Positions 1 through 8,940 of a stretch of 64,000 bases of DNA are shown here, piece after piece. A model generated the notes under the pieces. That model was not told the DNA's origin. It did not search any database and worked only from the letters and a program-made list of their open reading frames with translations. The first letter of the stretch is position 1. Every line of letters starts with the position of its first letter. This DNA comes from Arthrobacter sp. V1I9. GTDB taxonomy: Bacteria; Actinomycetota; Actinomycetes; Actinomycetales; Micrococcaceae. Location of the stretch: assembly GCF_030817075.1 (NCBI RefSeq), contig NZ_JAUSYU010000001.1, forward strand, positions 3,286,001-3,350,000, given 5' to 3'. The position numbers and the translations under genes were made by a program.

Positions 1-1075
1 CATAATCGCTGGTGATGCCATTGCCGCCCAGCAGTGAACGGCCCATCGCCACCGAGGCCCGTGCCAAACGGGTGATGGTGGCCTTGGCCATGGCCGCCTG
101 CGCCATCTCCAGCTTCCCCTCCTGCTGGATACGCGCCAGTTGTGCCATCAGCGCCAGCGAGGCCGAAGCGTTGCCCAGGATGTCCGCGAGCTGTTGCTGG
201 ACCAGCTGGAACCGGGCCAGCTCCTTGCCGAACTGCCGCCTGCCCAGGATATAGGTACGGGCGACGTCGAAGGCGGCGAGCTGAATCCCGGCACCTTGCC
301 AGCCAACCCAGGCGCGGGAGTCCCGGAGCAGCTCGTTGGTGCGGGAGAAGCTCGCGGCCCCAGGCAGCAGGTTGGCAGCGGGGATACGTACGTCCGACAG
401 AACGATGTCGGCGTTCTGCATGATCCGCAGGCCGATTTTGTTGGAAATCTTCGTTGCCGTATAGCCGGGACGGTCGGTCTCCACGATGAAACCCTTGATT
501 TCGGCGTCCGCCTCGTCCCTGGCCCACACGAGTGCGAAGTCGGCGATGGTGCCGGCCCCGATCCAGCGCTTGGCTCCATTGAGGACCCACTCACCATCTT
601 CCAGCCTGGCTGAGGTTTCCAGGCCGCCGGCGATGTCAGAGCCATGGTCCGGCTCCGTCAAGGCGAATGCTCCGAGGTGGCGGAAAGTCTTCAGGCCCGG
701 CAGCCACCGGGCCTGTTGCTCCTCCGACCCCAGTTGGCTGATCATGCCGAGAATCAGCTCATTGTGGATCCCGGCCAACGCAGACAGGGAGACATCCGCC
801 CGGGCAAGTTCCACGTACATAAGGCCCTTGAAGAGGATGGAACTGCCGTCCAGCTGGAGGGCACCGAGACCGTGCTTTCCCATATCTGCCAAAAGGCCAA
901 AGGGAAACTCCTCGCGGTTCCAGTACTCAATGGAGCGCTGCCGGACGGAGGACTGAAAAAACCGGCGGATGCTGAAGTACCTGTCACGTTCAGCCGGCGG
1001 CAGGAGGTCCACGATGTACATCAGGTCAGCGTCTGGAAAAGGCGGAGTTCCGGCGTCGGGTGCTATGGGCCGCAT
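1..1075 (-). CDS. acyl-CoA dehydrogenase, glutaryl-CoA dehydrogenase-like (3' end cut by window)
   Basis: An FAD-dependent acyl-CoA dehydrogenase, read by translating the minus strand from an ATG at 1075, where a GGAGGG ribosome site lies about 10 bases upstream. About 358 residues are visible. ALTEPDHGSD (about residues 138-147) and NGAKRWIG (about 166-173) are the family FAD/substrate motifs, and LGGNGI near the edge resembles glutaryl-CoA dehydrogenase. The catalytic glutamate region lies past the window edge and cannot be checked. It is divergent from a MarR regulator, which may control it. Substrate is inferred only loosely; isobutyryl- or other short-chain acyl-CoA remains possible. Confidence 0.88.
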   Translation of the reverse strand, partial: MRPIAPDAGTPPFPDADLMYIVDLLPPAERDRYFSIRRFFQSSVRQRSIEYWNREEFPFGLLADMGKHGLGALQLDGSSILFKGLMYVELARADVSLSALAGIHNELILGMISQLGSEEQQARWLPGLKTFRHLGAFALTEPDHGSDIAGGLETSARLEDGEWVLNGAKRWIGAGTIADFALVWARDEADAEIKGFIVETDRPGYTATKISNKIGLRIMQNADIVLSDVRIPAANLLPGAASFSRTNELLRDSRAWVGWQGAGIQLAAFDVARTYILGRRQFGKELARFQLVQQQLADILGNASASLALMAQLARIQQEGKLEMAQAAMAKATITRLARASVAMGRSLLGGNGITSDY

Positions 1076-1131
1076 CGGCGTCGAACTCCCTCCGTGCCAG
1101 TCGATGACCTGGGCCAGGCCTTGCCGGACCA

Positions 1132-1169
1132 TTGGATGTCCTAGTATATTGCACAGGTCCATCATCCAA
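1132..1169. promoter_or_regulatory. candidate operator: TTGGATG/CATCCAA dyad between acyl-CoA dehydrogenase and marR
   Basis: TTGGATG at 1132-1138 is repeated in inverse as CATCCAA at 1163-1169. The pair surrounds an AT-rich core TAGTATATTGCAC in otherwise GC-rich DNA, between two divergent genes. Position fits a MarR-type autoregulatory operator or overlapping promoters. The assignment is inference from position and symmetry. Confidence 0.4.
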
Positions 1170-1185
1170 GTGAGGTACATCACCT

Positions 1186-1710
1186 GTGGAAAGGGTGGTT
1201 GTGGGTACTCCGCTCTCCCGTGATCCCATTGCCGACGCACGCCGGAACTGGGAAGAGCACGGCTGGGCGGACGTCGCTGCGTCCATGGCCGCCATCACGG
1301 CGATCATGCGGACCCAACAGATCCTCCTCGGCAGGATCGAACTTGCGCTCAAGCCATTCGGGCTGACGTTCGCCCGCTATGAGCTGCTCGCGCTCCTGAG
1401 CTTCGCCCGGAACGGTTCCCTTCCCATGAAGAGGGCGAGCACCCTGCTCCAGGTCCATCCGACCTCCATCACCAATGCCGTGGACCGGCTCCAGGACGCG
1501 GGGCTGGTGCGCCGTTCTCCGCATCCCACCGACGGCCGCACCACACTGGTTGAGCTCACTGCCGAGGGCCGTACCCTGGCGAAGCGTTCGACGGCGGCAC
1601 TGAACACCGGAGTTTTCAGCGACCCCGGGTTTGAGCCGGACGATATGGATCAGCTGATCCGGATACTGCGGGACTTCCGCCGCAATGCCGGCGACTTCCT
1701 CGAACCCTGA
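1186..1710 (+). CDS. MarR family transcriptional regulator
   Basis: A 174-residue winged-helix regulator of the MarR type. The DNA-binding part covers roughly residues 55-130: a helix-turn-helix with LLQVHPTSITNAVDRLQDAG followed by the wing SPHPTDGRTTLVELTAEG, which is the characteristic MarR wing. The GTG start at 1186 follows a GAGG about 10 bases upstream; another in-frame GTG at 1195 is possible. It is divergent from the acyl-CoA dehydrogenase, so a role as local repressor responding to an acyl-CoA or aromatic acid is likely but not shown. The ligand cannot be read from sequence. Confidence 0.9.
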   Translation: MERVVVGTPLSRDPIADARRNWEEHGWADVAASMAAITAIMRTQQILLGRIELALKPFGLTFARYELLALLSFARNGSLPMKRASTLLQVHPTSITNAVDRLQDAGLVRRSPHPTDGRTTLVELTAEGRTLAKRSTAALNTGVFSDPGFEPDDMDQLIRILRDFRRNAGDFLEP

Positions 1711-1779
1711 CGGGGCTCGCCCCCTTATTGCTCTTCTCTTCGAAGCTGCCCCGTGCTCCTGGAGCGAGGTCCTGCAGGA

Positions 1780-2433
1780 TCAGCGCGCTGCCTTCGCACG
1801 CTTGACACGCCGGACGACCAGCAGCATCACAGTGACGCCCAGGGCGGCGTACACGGCGTAGTTCAGGAACCGGGAGTACTCCTCAATAATCCGATACTGG
1901 GTGCCCAACAGGTAGCCGAGTCCCAGGAGCGCCCCGTTCCACAGCCCGCTGCCCGCCAGGGTGTAGAGGCTGAACGTGCCGAACGGCATCGCGGACGCCC
2001 CGGCAGGAAGGGAGATCAGGCTCCGCACCCCTGGCAGCAACCTGCCGAAGAAGATGGAGGACCGTCCGTGGCGGCGGAACCAGCCCGCCGCGTGCTCAAA
2101 GTCCTCGCGATCCACCAACGGCAGCCGGGACAGGCCGCGGATGGAACGCTCAAATCCAAGCTTCGCTCCCAGCCAGTAAAGGAAGACTGCCCCCAGGTAG
2201 GCTCCCAGCGTGCTGGTGACAAAAACGAGGACCAGGTTCAAGGACCCCTGCCGGGCCAGATAGCCGGCCAGAGGAAGGATCACTTCGCTGGGGATGGGCG
2301 GGACCACGGTTTCAGCAAGGGTAAAAAGCCCTACGCCCCATTCGCCCAGCTGCTCGATGCCCCGCGCGGCAACCCCCACCAGTCCGGTGAGATTATCGGT
2401 TGAGCCGCCTGCGTCCGCCGCCGTTCCCCACAT
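1780..2433 (-). CDS. DedA family integral membrane protein
   Basis: A 217-residue membrane protein of the DedA/SNARE-associated family, which acts in lipid carrier recycling and membrane homeostasis. ETVVPPIPSEVILPLAG (about residues 41-57) is the family's first re-entrant motif, with the conserved acidic residue and prolines. GRLLPGVRSLISLPAG (about 130-145) is the second, with the conserved arginine. Several hydrophobic helices follow, and the C-terminus is basic (RRVKRAKAAR), consistent with a cytosolic end. Length is normal for the family. It stands alone between marR and the valine operon, in the opposite direction to marR. Confidence 0.92.
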   Translation of the reverse strand: MWGTAADAGGSTDNLTGLVGVAARGIEQLGEWGVGLFTLAETVVPPIPSEVILPLAGYLARQGSLNLVLVFVTSTLGAYLGAVFLYWLGAKLGFERSIRGLSRLPLVDREDFEHAAGWFRRHGRSSIFFGRLLPGVRSLISLPAGASAMPFGTFSLYTLAGSGLWNGALLGLGYLLGTQYRIIEEYSRFLNYAVYAALGVTVMLLVVRRVKRAKAAR

Positions 2434-2615
2434 ACAACTCCCCGTCCGCGTTCAAAATTGGTCTCCCCTGTCTACCTTACGCACCTGCGTAAAGGCTGTG
2501 ACCAGGACAAGGCTGTGGCAAGGATGAGGCGGGACCGGCCGGAGGCGCATCATGAAAAACCGCACGGCGGCTGAGGCATCGGCGGACGTGGGCGGCGGCC
2601 GGGAGTCCATTTCCC

Positions 2616-3392
2616 TCAGCGGTGCCCGAACTCCGGCTGGCGTTTTTCCGTGAACGCCGCCATCCCTTCCTTCTGGTCCTCCGTGGCGAACAGGGAGTGG
2701 AACAGCCTGCGTTCGAAGAGGACCCCCTGGGCGAGCCCGGTTTCGAAGGCGGCGTTTACGGCCTCCTTCGCCACCATGGCCACGGGCTTGGACTTGGACG
2801 CGATCACGTCGGCGGCCTTGATCGCCTCGTCCACAACGTCCTCGGCCGGCACCACCCGGGACACAAGGCCGCAGCGGTCCGCTTCCTCTGCCCCGATGAA
2901 CCTGCCGGTGAGGATCAGGTCCATCGCCTTGGCCTTGCCCACGGCGCGGGTGAGCCGCTGCGATCCGCCCATGCCCGGCAGCACGCCGAGGTTGATTTCC
3001 GGTTGCCCGAACTTCGCGTTGTCCCCGGCGATGATGAGGTCGCACATCATGGCCAGTTCGCAGCCCCCGCCCAGGGCAAATCCGGACACTGCGGCGATCG
3101 TGGGTATGCGCAGCCGGGTGAAGTCCTCCCAACCGCGGAACCAGTCGGCGGCGTACATGTCCATGTAACCCTGCGCCGCCATCTCCTTGATGTCAGCCCC
3201 GGCAGCGAAGGCCTTGCCCGAGCCGGTGATGACCACCGCCCCCACCCCTGGGTCGGTATCCATGAGGCGAACGGCTGACACGAGCTCCTCCATGGTGGCT
3301 TTGTTCAGGGCATTCAGAGCCTGCGGCCGGTTCAACGTCACCAGGCCCACCCTGCCCCGCTGCTCCACAAGGATGTTCGTGTATTCCGTCAT
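2616..3392 (-). CDS. enoyl-CoA hydratase (crotonase family)
   Basis: A 258-residue crotonase hydrating 2-enoyl-CoA thioesters, here probably methacrylyl-CoA in valine breakdown. The ATG at 3392 overlaps the stop of mmsB by four bases and is preceded by [16 protein letters not shown] (about residues 63-73) forms the oxyanion hole region. The two catalytic glutamates are in [11 protein letters not shown] and [13 protein letters not shown], so this is a true hydratase rather than an isomerase-only relative. It is last in the mmsA, hydrolase, mmsB, hydratase operon; the order argues for methacrylyl-CoA, though crotonases are often broad. Confidence 0.9.
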   Translation of the reverse strand: MTEYTNILVEQRGRVGLVTLNRPQALNALNKATMEELVSAVRLMDTDPGVGAVVITGSGKAFAAGADIKEMAAQGYMDMYAADWFRGWEDFTRLRIPTIAAVSGFALGGGCELAMMCDLIIAGDNAKFGQPEINLGVLPGMGGSQRLTRAVGKAKAMDLILTGRFIGAEEADRCGLVSRVVPAEDVVDEAIKAADVIASKSKPVAMVAKEAVNAAFETGLAQGVLFERRLFHSLFATEDQKEGMAAFTEKRQPEFGHR

Positions 3393-4351
3393 TCCGGGCT
3401 CCCGTCGTCCTGCGCTGCCTGATGTGGTTCCTGCTTGTCCTGGCCGGACTTGTTCCGGATATCCGTGATGATCGCGGAGAAGTCCCTGCCGGCGCCGCCT
3501 TCCGCGGCAAACGTATCGTAAATTTCCGCCGCAAGCGGTCCAACCCGGGCGGCAACCCCGGTGCTTTGCAGTGCGTTGACGGCGAGTTTGAGGTCCTTCG
3601 CCATCAATGCTCCGGCGAAGCCGGGCTGGTAATCGCGGTTGGCCGGGCTTGTGGGGACGGGGCCGGGCACGGGGCAGTTGGTAGTAAGCGCCCAGCATTG
3701 CCCGGACGCCGCCGACGCCACATCAAACAGCGCCTGGTGGCTCAGGCCCAGCTTCTCGCCGAGCACAAAGGCCTCGCTGACGGCGATCATGGAGGCGCCC
3801 AGGATCAGGTTGTTGCAGACTTTGGCCGACTGGCCGGCCCCGTGCGTGCCGCAGTGCACCACCCGTTTGCCCATCACTTCCAGCAGCGGCCGGACTGCCT
3901 CGAAGTCCTGCGCATCGCCGCCGACCATAAAGGTGAGGGTCCCGGCTTCGGCGCCCACCACGCCTCCGGATACCGGGGCATCCACCGAGCGGTGCCCTGC
4001 TTCAATGGCCAGCCTGGCTGCTTCCCGGGCCTCGTCCACGTTGATGGTGGAACAGTCCAGGAACATGGTTCCGGGTGCCGCCGCTGCCAGCAGTCCCGGC
4101 CCGCCGCCTGTTCCCTGATATGCGTCCAGGACGTGCCGGCCGCTGGGGAACATGGTGAGGACCACGTCCGCCCCGGATACTGAGTCAACAGCACTGGCAG
4201 CAACCGGAACGCCGTGGGCCCGCGCAACTTCCAGTGCTGCAGGCACCACATCGAAGCCGGCTACCGCATACCCCGCCTTGACCAGGTTCACCGCCATGGG
4301 GCCGCCCATATGGCCAAGGCCCAGGAAAGCAACAGTGTGGTTCTCAGGCAT
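3389..4351 (-). CDS. mmsB: 3-hydroxyisobutyrate dehydrogenase
   Basis: An NAD-dependent beta-hydroxyacid dehydrogenase of 320 residues that oxidises 3-hydroxyisobutyrate to methylmalonate semialdehyde. The N-terminal Rossmann loop is [12 protein letters not shown]; the substrate motif is [17 protein letters not shown] (about residues 122-138); the catalytic lysine is in [13 protein letters not shown]-terminal tail of about 20 polar residues extends past the usual end. The start overlaps the end of the upstream hydrolase gene by eight bases and the end overlaps the hydratase start by four, so the genes are probably translationally coupled. The preceding and following steps of valine degradation are encoded next to it. 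Confidence 0.92.
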   Translation of the reverse strand: MPENHTVAFLGLGHMGGPMAVNLVKAGYAVAGFDVVPAALEVARAHGVPVAASAVDSVSGADVVLTMFPSGRHVLDAYQGTGGGPGLLAAAAPGTMFLDCSTINVDEAREAARLAIEAGHRSVDAPVSGGVVGAEAGTLTFMVGGDAQDFEAVRPLLEVMGKRVVHCGTHGAGQSAKVCNNLILGASMIAVSEAFVLGEKLGLSHQALFDVASAASGQCWALTTNCPVPGPVPTSPANRDYQPGFAGALMAKDLKLAVNALQSTGVAARVGPLAAEIYDTFAAEGGAGRDFSAIITDIRNKSGQDKQEPHQAAQDDGSPE

Positions 4352-5447
4352 GGTCCGTCTCCTTTAGCTCCAAATCCAGTTCATTGTTGCCCAGCGGCGC
4401 AAAAAAGAGCTCCACCTGCTCGGGCAGCACCTCAGCCAGGGTGCTCGGATTCCAGCGGGGGATGCGGTCCTTGTCCACCACCTGCGCCCGGATGCCCTCC
4501 CGGAAATCCGGCGCTTCCAGGAACCGCATCCCCACGCGGTATTCCTGCGCCAAGGCTTCATCCAGGGTGAAGTTTTTTACCCGGCGGAGGGAGGCCAGCG
4601 TGACCTTGACAGACGTGGGCGACTTCGCCTCGATGATGTCAGCAGCCCGGGCCGCCTCCGTGGCATCTCCGCCGCCGTCGGCACCGCGGTAGGAACGGAG
4701 CCGGCGGACAATCTCCTCGGCGTTGTCGGAGGAGTAACAGCTGTCAATCCAGCCACGCTGCCCGGCGAGCGCGGAGCCGGGTGCGTCCACCGCGTAACGT
4801 ACGACGGCGGCTTCTGCTGTTTCGGTTTCCAGCGCCACCATCAGTTCCTCAAGACTGTCGGACGGAACATAATGGTCGGCGAGGCCAAGGTGCAGTGCAT
4901 CCGCCGCACTGAGGTGCGCGCCGGTCAACGCCGCGTGGGTTCCCGCCTCCCCCGGTGCGCGGGACAACAGCAGGGTCCCGCCGACGTCGGGCGCAAACCC
5001 GATGGTGGTTTCCGGCATACCCATCCGGGTGCGTTCGGTGACCACGCGGACGGAGCCGTGCGCCGAGATGCCCACGCCGCCGCCCAGGACCAGCCCGTCC
5101 ATCACGGCGACGTAAGGCTTCGGGTAGCGGGCAATCAGGGAATTGACCCGGTACTCCGTTTGCCAAAAGTCCGCCGTGCGCCCTCCACCTGCGGAAATAT
5201 CCTCGTAGATGGCCACAATGTCGCCGCCGGCACACAGCCCCCGTTCACCCGCCCCCCGCACCAGTACCGTGGCAACGCCGTCGTCGTCCGCCCACGCGGT
5301 GAGCTGCTCCAGAAGTGCACCCACCATCCCGGCGGTCAGGGCGTTGACGGCTTGAGGCCTGTTGAGGGTGATGACCCCCAGCCGGCCGCGGCGCTCAAGC
5401 AGCACCTCGTTGTGGTTGTCCTCACCGGTCTTCGAGCTGTCCGTCAT
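4344..5447 (-). CDS. 3-hydroxyisobutyryl-CoA hydrolase
   Basis: A crotonase-fold thioesterase of about 367 residues that releases 3-hydroxyisobutyrate from its CoA ester. The start at 5447 shares one base with the mmsA stop (TGATG) and has GGAAG just upstream; a longer frame to 5501 would run into mmsA and is less likely. ERGLCAGGDIVAIYED is the hydrolase version of the oxyanion loop. MPETTIGFAPDVGG carries the glutamate and aspartate that distinguish hydrolases from hydratases. The extended C-terminal part is also typical. Genes for the two adjacent valine-pathway steps flank it. Confidence 0.92.
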   Translation of the reverse strand: MTDSSKTGEDNHNEVLLERRGRLGVITLNRPQAVNALTAGMVGALLEQLTAWADDDGVATVLVRGAGERGLCAGGDIVAIYEDISAGGGRTADFWQTEYRVNSLIARYPKPYVAVMDGLVLGGGVGISAHGSVRVVTERTRMGMPETTIGFAPDVGGTLLLSRAPGEAGTHAALTGAHLSAADALHLGLADHYVPSDSLEELMVALETETAEAAVVRYAVDAPGSALAGQRGWIDSCYSSDNAEEIVRRLRSYRGADGGGDATEAARAADIIEAKSPTSVKVTLASLRRVKNFTLDEALAQEYRVGMRFLEAPDFREGIRAQVVDKDRIPRWNPSTLAEVLPEQVELFFAPLGNNELDLELKETDHA

Positions 5448-6946
5448 CAACTTCCTTCCGGCATCACGAAGCTGGCTCCGTGCCGTATTCCTGAGGGCCA
5501 CCGGGTGGTGACCGTCTTGGTCTTGGTGTAGAAGCGGAAGGCGTCCGCTCCGTGCTGGTTCAGGTCACCGAACCCTGACGCCTTCCAGCCGCCGAACGTG
5601 TAGTAGGCGATGGGCACCGGGATGGGGACATTGATGCCCACCATGCCCACATCGACGCGGCTGGCAAAATCGCGGGCTGCATCGCCGTCACGGGTGAAGA
5701 TGGCCACGCCGTTGCCGAACTCATTCCTGCTGCACAGCTGAAGCGCCTCATCGTAATCGACCGCCCGCACCACGCTGAGGACGGGGCCGAAGATCTCCTG
5801 CCGATAGATGCCCATGTCCGGCGTCACGTGGTCAAAGAGGGTTGGCCCCACCCAGAAACCGCCTTCGTAGCCTTCCACCGTGATGCCCCGGCCATCCGCC
5901 AGGAGGCTGGCGCCCTCGTCCACACCCGCCTGGATAAGCCCCTCAATGCGTTTTTTCGCGGCGGCGGCCACCACGGGCCCGAAGTCCGCGTCCCGGTCCA
6001 GGCTGTGCCCCACTTTCAGCCCCTTCACGCGGTTCCGGAGCTTGGCGACCAGCCGGTCAGCTGTTTCCTGTCCCACCGGAACTGCCACCGAAACAGCCAT
6101 GCAGCGCTCCCCTGCCGAGCCGTACCCGGCACCAACGAGAGCGTCCGCGGCCTGGTCCAGGTCTGCGTCCGGCATCACCACCATATGGTTCTTGGCACCG
6201 CCAAAGCACTGCGCGCGCTTGCCGTGGGCTGTGGCCGTGGCGTAGATGTACTGGGCAACAGGGGTGGAGCCCACAAACCCGATGGCTTTGACCCTGTGGT
6301 CCTCAAGGAGCGCATCCACGGCTTCCTTATCCCCGTTGACCACGTTGAATACCCCGTCCGGAACGCCCGCCTCGGTGTAAAGCTCGGCGAGACGCAGCGG
6401 CACAGAGGGGTCACGTTCCGAGGGCTTCAGGATGAACGCGTTGCCTGCGGCCAAGGCGGGGCCGGACTTCCAGAGCGGAATCATGGCGGGAAAGTTGAAC
6501 GGCGTAATCCCTGCCACAACGCCCAGGGGCTGACGCAGGGAATGGATGTCGATTCCCGGTCCGGCCTCCGTGGAGAATTCACCCTTGAGCAGGTGCGGGG
6601 CGGCAGCTGCAAACTCCACGACTTCCAGTCCCCTCTGGATGTCGCCCCTGGAGTCGGCGAGGGTCTTGCCGTGTTCGGAGGACAGCAGCCGCGCCAGTCC
6701 GTCCATGTCCTGGTTCACCAGGTCCACGAACCGGAGCAGGATGCGGCCGCGGCGCTGGGCGTTCATGGCCGCCCATTCCTCCTGCGCCATGGCTGCGGCA
6801 GCAACCGCGCTGGTCACCTCGTCCCCACCGGCCAACGGCACACGGGCCTGGACGGTCCCCGTGCAGGGATCGAAGACGTCGCCAAAACGGCCTGAGGTGC
6901 CGGCCGCGTGTTGGCCGCCGACGTAGTGGGAAAGCTCGCGCACCAT
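5447..6946 (-). CDS. mmsA: CoA-acylating methylmalonate-semialdehyde dehydrogenase
   Basis: A 499-residue aldehyde dehydrogenase that makes propionyl-CoA from methylmalonate semialdehyde, the end of valine degradation. The catalytic cysteine is in AGERCMAVSVAV (about residue 284). ITPFNFPAMIPLWKSG (about 142-157) is the cofactor region with the MmsA-specific spelling. FGGAKNHMVVMPDADL replaces the usual ELGGK motif, as expected for CoA-acylating enzymes. ATG at 6946 has AAGGAG about 9 bases upstream. It is first in the operon and divergent from the exonuclease gene, so the promoter lies in the roughly 230-base gap. Isobutyryl-CoA dehydrogenase, often in this operon, is not present. Confidence 0.95.
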   Translation of the reverse strand: MVRELSHYVGGQHAAGTSGRFGDVFDPCTGTVQARVPLAGGDEVTSAVAAAAMAQEEWAAMNAQRRGRILLRFVDLVNQDMDGLARLLSSEHGKTLADSRGDIQRGLEVVEFAAAAPHLLKGEFSTEAGPGIDIHSLRQPLGVVAGITPFNFPAMIPLWKSGPALAAGNAFILKPSERDPSVPLRLAELYTEAGVPDGVFNVVNGDKEAVDALLEDHRVKAIGFVGSTPVAQYIYATATAHGKRAQCFGGAKNHMVVMPDADLDQAADALVGAGYGSAGERCMAVSVAVPVGQETADRLVAKLRNRVKGLKVGHSLDRDADFGPVVAAAAKKRIEGLIQAGVDEGASLLADGRGITVEGYEGGFWVGPTLFDHVTPDMGIYRQEIFGPVLSVVRAVDYDEALQLCSRNEFGNGVAIFTRDGDAARDFASRVDVGMVGINVPIPVPIAYYTFGGWKASGFGDLNQHGADAFRFYTKTKTVTTRWPSGIRHGASFVMPEGS

Positions 6947-7178
6947 GGCCGGAAGCTCCTTCGCGTGTGACCCGGGTCATTCCTGGTTGCGAATATACTC
7001 GGACCTCCAACTAAACTCCACCGCGCCCCTTGGCGCTCTGGCGGCCGCCGTCGTGGGGCATATCGCTGCGAAGAACCGCGAAATGGGCCGGAAGCGCAGG
7101 CGGTTCCGCACCGTTGCGCCCGTTGCACCAACACTGCCCCGGCCCCGCAATCCGCGCGGCCACGGTAAGTTAGGAGCT

Positions 7179-7985
7179 GTGAAGATTGCTACCTGGAATG
7201 TGAATTCGCTCCGTGCCCGCGCCGACCGTGTGGAGGCCTGGCTGCAGCGCAGCGACTGCGACGTCCTGGCCATCCAGGAAACGAAGTGCAAAGACGACAA
7301 CTTCCCTTGGGAACTCTTCGAACGGATGGGTTACGAGGTTGCCCACTTCGGCGTGAACCAGTGGAACGGTGTGGCCATCGCGTCCCGGGTGGGATTGGAT
7401 GATGTTGAGCGGACGTTCCTGGATCAGCCCTCTTTCGGCAAGGCGGGCAAGGATCCGGTCCAGGAAGCACGCGCCATGGCTGCCACCTGCGCCGGCGTTC
7501 GGATCTGGAGCCTCTATGTCCCCAACGGCCGCTCACTGGACGACGAACACATGCCGTACAAGCTCAAGTGGCTGGAAAGCCTGAAGACGCACGCCCAGGA
7601 ACTCGTCACGCAGAACCCCGAAGCACAGGTGGCACTCATGGGCGACTGGAACATCGCACCGTTCGACGAGGACGTGTGGGACATCGACCTGTTCGTCAAC
7701 AACAGGTACACCCACGTCAGCCCGCCCGAGCGCGCCGCTTTCCATGCCTTCATGTCTGCCGGCTTCACCGACGTGGTCCGCCCGTATACCCCCGGCCCGG
7801 GCGTTTACACCTACTGGGACTACACCCAGCTGCGTTTCCCCAAGAAGGAAGGCATGCGGATCGACTTCGTGCTGGGCTCCCCTGCCCTGGCCGAACGAGT
7901 GACCGGCGCTTCGATTGACCGCGAGGAGCGCAAGGGCAAGGGCGCGTCGGACCACGCACCAGTGCTGGTGGAACTGGCAGACTGA
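7179..7985 (+). CDS. xth: exodeoxyribonuclease III (AP endonuclease)
   Basis: A 268-residue Mg-dependent exonuclease/AP endonuclease of base-excision repair. The GTG start at 7179 gives the family's usual VKIATWNVNSLRAR opening; an AGGAG lies only two bases before it, and an in-frame ATG at 7083 would add an atypical basic leader. IQETKCKDDNFP holds the metal-binding glutamate, LMGDWNIAP the catalytic Asp/Asn pair, and GASDHAPVLVEL the C-terminal Asp-His. KKEGMRIDFVLGS is the conserved loop. All catalytic residues are present. Probably cotranscribed with the next gene. Confidence 0.93.
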   Translation: MKIATWNVNSLRARADRVEAWLQRSDCDVLAIQETKCKDDNFPWELFERMGYEVAHFGVNQWNGVAIASRVGLDDVERTFLDQPSFGKAGKDPVQEARAMAATCAGVRIWSLYVPNGRSLDDEHMPYKLKWLESLKTHAQELVTQNPEAQVALMGDWNIAPFDEDVWDIDLFVNNRYTHVSPPERAAFHAFMSAGFTDVVRPYTPGPGVYTYWDYTQLRFPKKEGMRIDFVLGSPALAERVTGASIDREERKGKGASDHAPVLVELAD

Positions 7986-8019
7986 TGACACCATCCCGGA
8001 CCCATTCAAGGAGACCGTG

Positions 8020-8913
8020 ATGACGGGAAACCTCTACCGGGGCCAGGCCGGCCTGCCATTCTCCTCAACACTTCGCGTCTACGAACCGCTCGACGCCTTC
8101 CCCGAAGAGCAGCGGAAAGCCATCGCTGCCGCCGGAGCGCAGGCTGCCTCGCGTGCCGCCGTCGAAAACGCCGAACTGCTGGCCTCACTGGGACGGATCA
8201 CCCGTTCCGGCGGCGACCCCTTCCCCACGGGGCGGACGGACCTGGTGCGCGTCACCACGGCCCCGGCGTCGCGAGAAGGCACAGGAGGCCCGTCCGACGA
8301 CGGCGCTGACGCCGAGCCTAAGCTGCTGTACTGTCCCAGCCAGTTGGTACTGCGGGCCGGTTTGGCAGCGAACGCCCTGATGGAGGGAATCCACGGCCCG
8401 CTGGCCGAACTGCTGATCCCGGAGGAGCAGCGGGACAAGCACCAGGAAAGAATCGACCAGGTGAAGGCCCGTGACGGTGCCATCCGTGTCCACACGCGGG
8501 CGTCCACCTGGGGAATCCCCTTCAGCTGGTTTTCCCTTTTTATGGATTCAGACCATAAAGACGTAGTGGAGGCTGCCGGCCGGATCCTCACGGTCCGGGT
8601 CTGGGCACCCATCACGGAAGCCCTGGAGCGTGCGCGTTATGCTGTGGCCAACCTGGCGTTGGCGGCACCCGACCTGGACATGCTGGACGATCTGGCGCAG
8701 CTCACCGAGTGGCTGGAACTCTTCCATGTGAACTCGATGGTGGAGCTGGACTACGGGGCTGTTGCAGACAAGGTGTACCCGGACGATTCGCCCATGGACA
8801 TCCGGCTGGGCATCGAATGCCTGGCCGAGGGCGACATGACGGGCGCCGCAGCAGCGTACCGCCGCCTGGCTTCCCGCTGGATCCCCATCCGGCAACTGGC
8901 GCGCGCCTCCTGA
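8020..8913 (+). CDS. hypothetical protein (actinobacterial, unknown function)
   Basis: A 297-residue protein with no signal peptide or membrane segment. The ATG at 8020 has AAGGAG six bases upstream; a GTG codon directly precedes it. The sequence is mixed alpha/beta with a hydrophobic middle (CPSQLVLRAGLAANALMEG) and an acidic helical C-terminal half. SWFSLFMDSDHKDVVEAAGR is a distinctive central stretch. I recognise no domain with confidence. It begins 34 bases after xth and is probably cotranscribed, but nothing here ties it to DNA repair. It ends convergently with the LacI gene. Confidence 0.75.
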   Translation: MTGNLYRGQAGLPFSSTLRVYEPLDAFPEEQRKAIAAAGAQAASRAAVENAELLASLGRITRSGGDPFPTGRTDLVRVTTAPASREGTGGPSDDGADAEPKLLYCPSQLVLRAGLAANALMEGIHGPLAELLIPEEQRDKHQERIDQVKARDGAIRVHTRASTWGIPFSWFSLFMDSDHKDVVEAAGRILTVRVWAPITEALERARYAVANLALAAPDLDMLDDLAQLTEWLELFHVNSMVELDYGAVADKVYPDDSPMDIRLGIECLAEGDMTGAAAAYRRLASRWIPIRQLARAS

Positions 8914-8940
8914 AGCTCTCCCTCAGGAGCGCCGGCGGCG

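Noticed and set aside
7083..7178. Upstream ATG extending exonuclease III by 32 residues
   Set aside because: The added residues are basic and proline-rich and unlike the family; GTG at 7179 gives the standard N-terminus.
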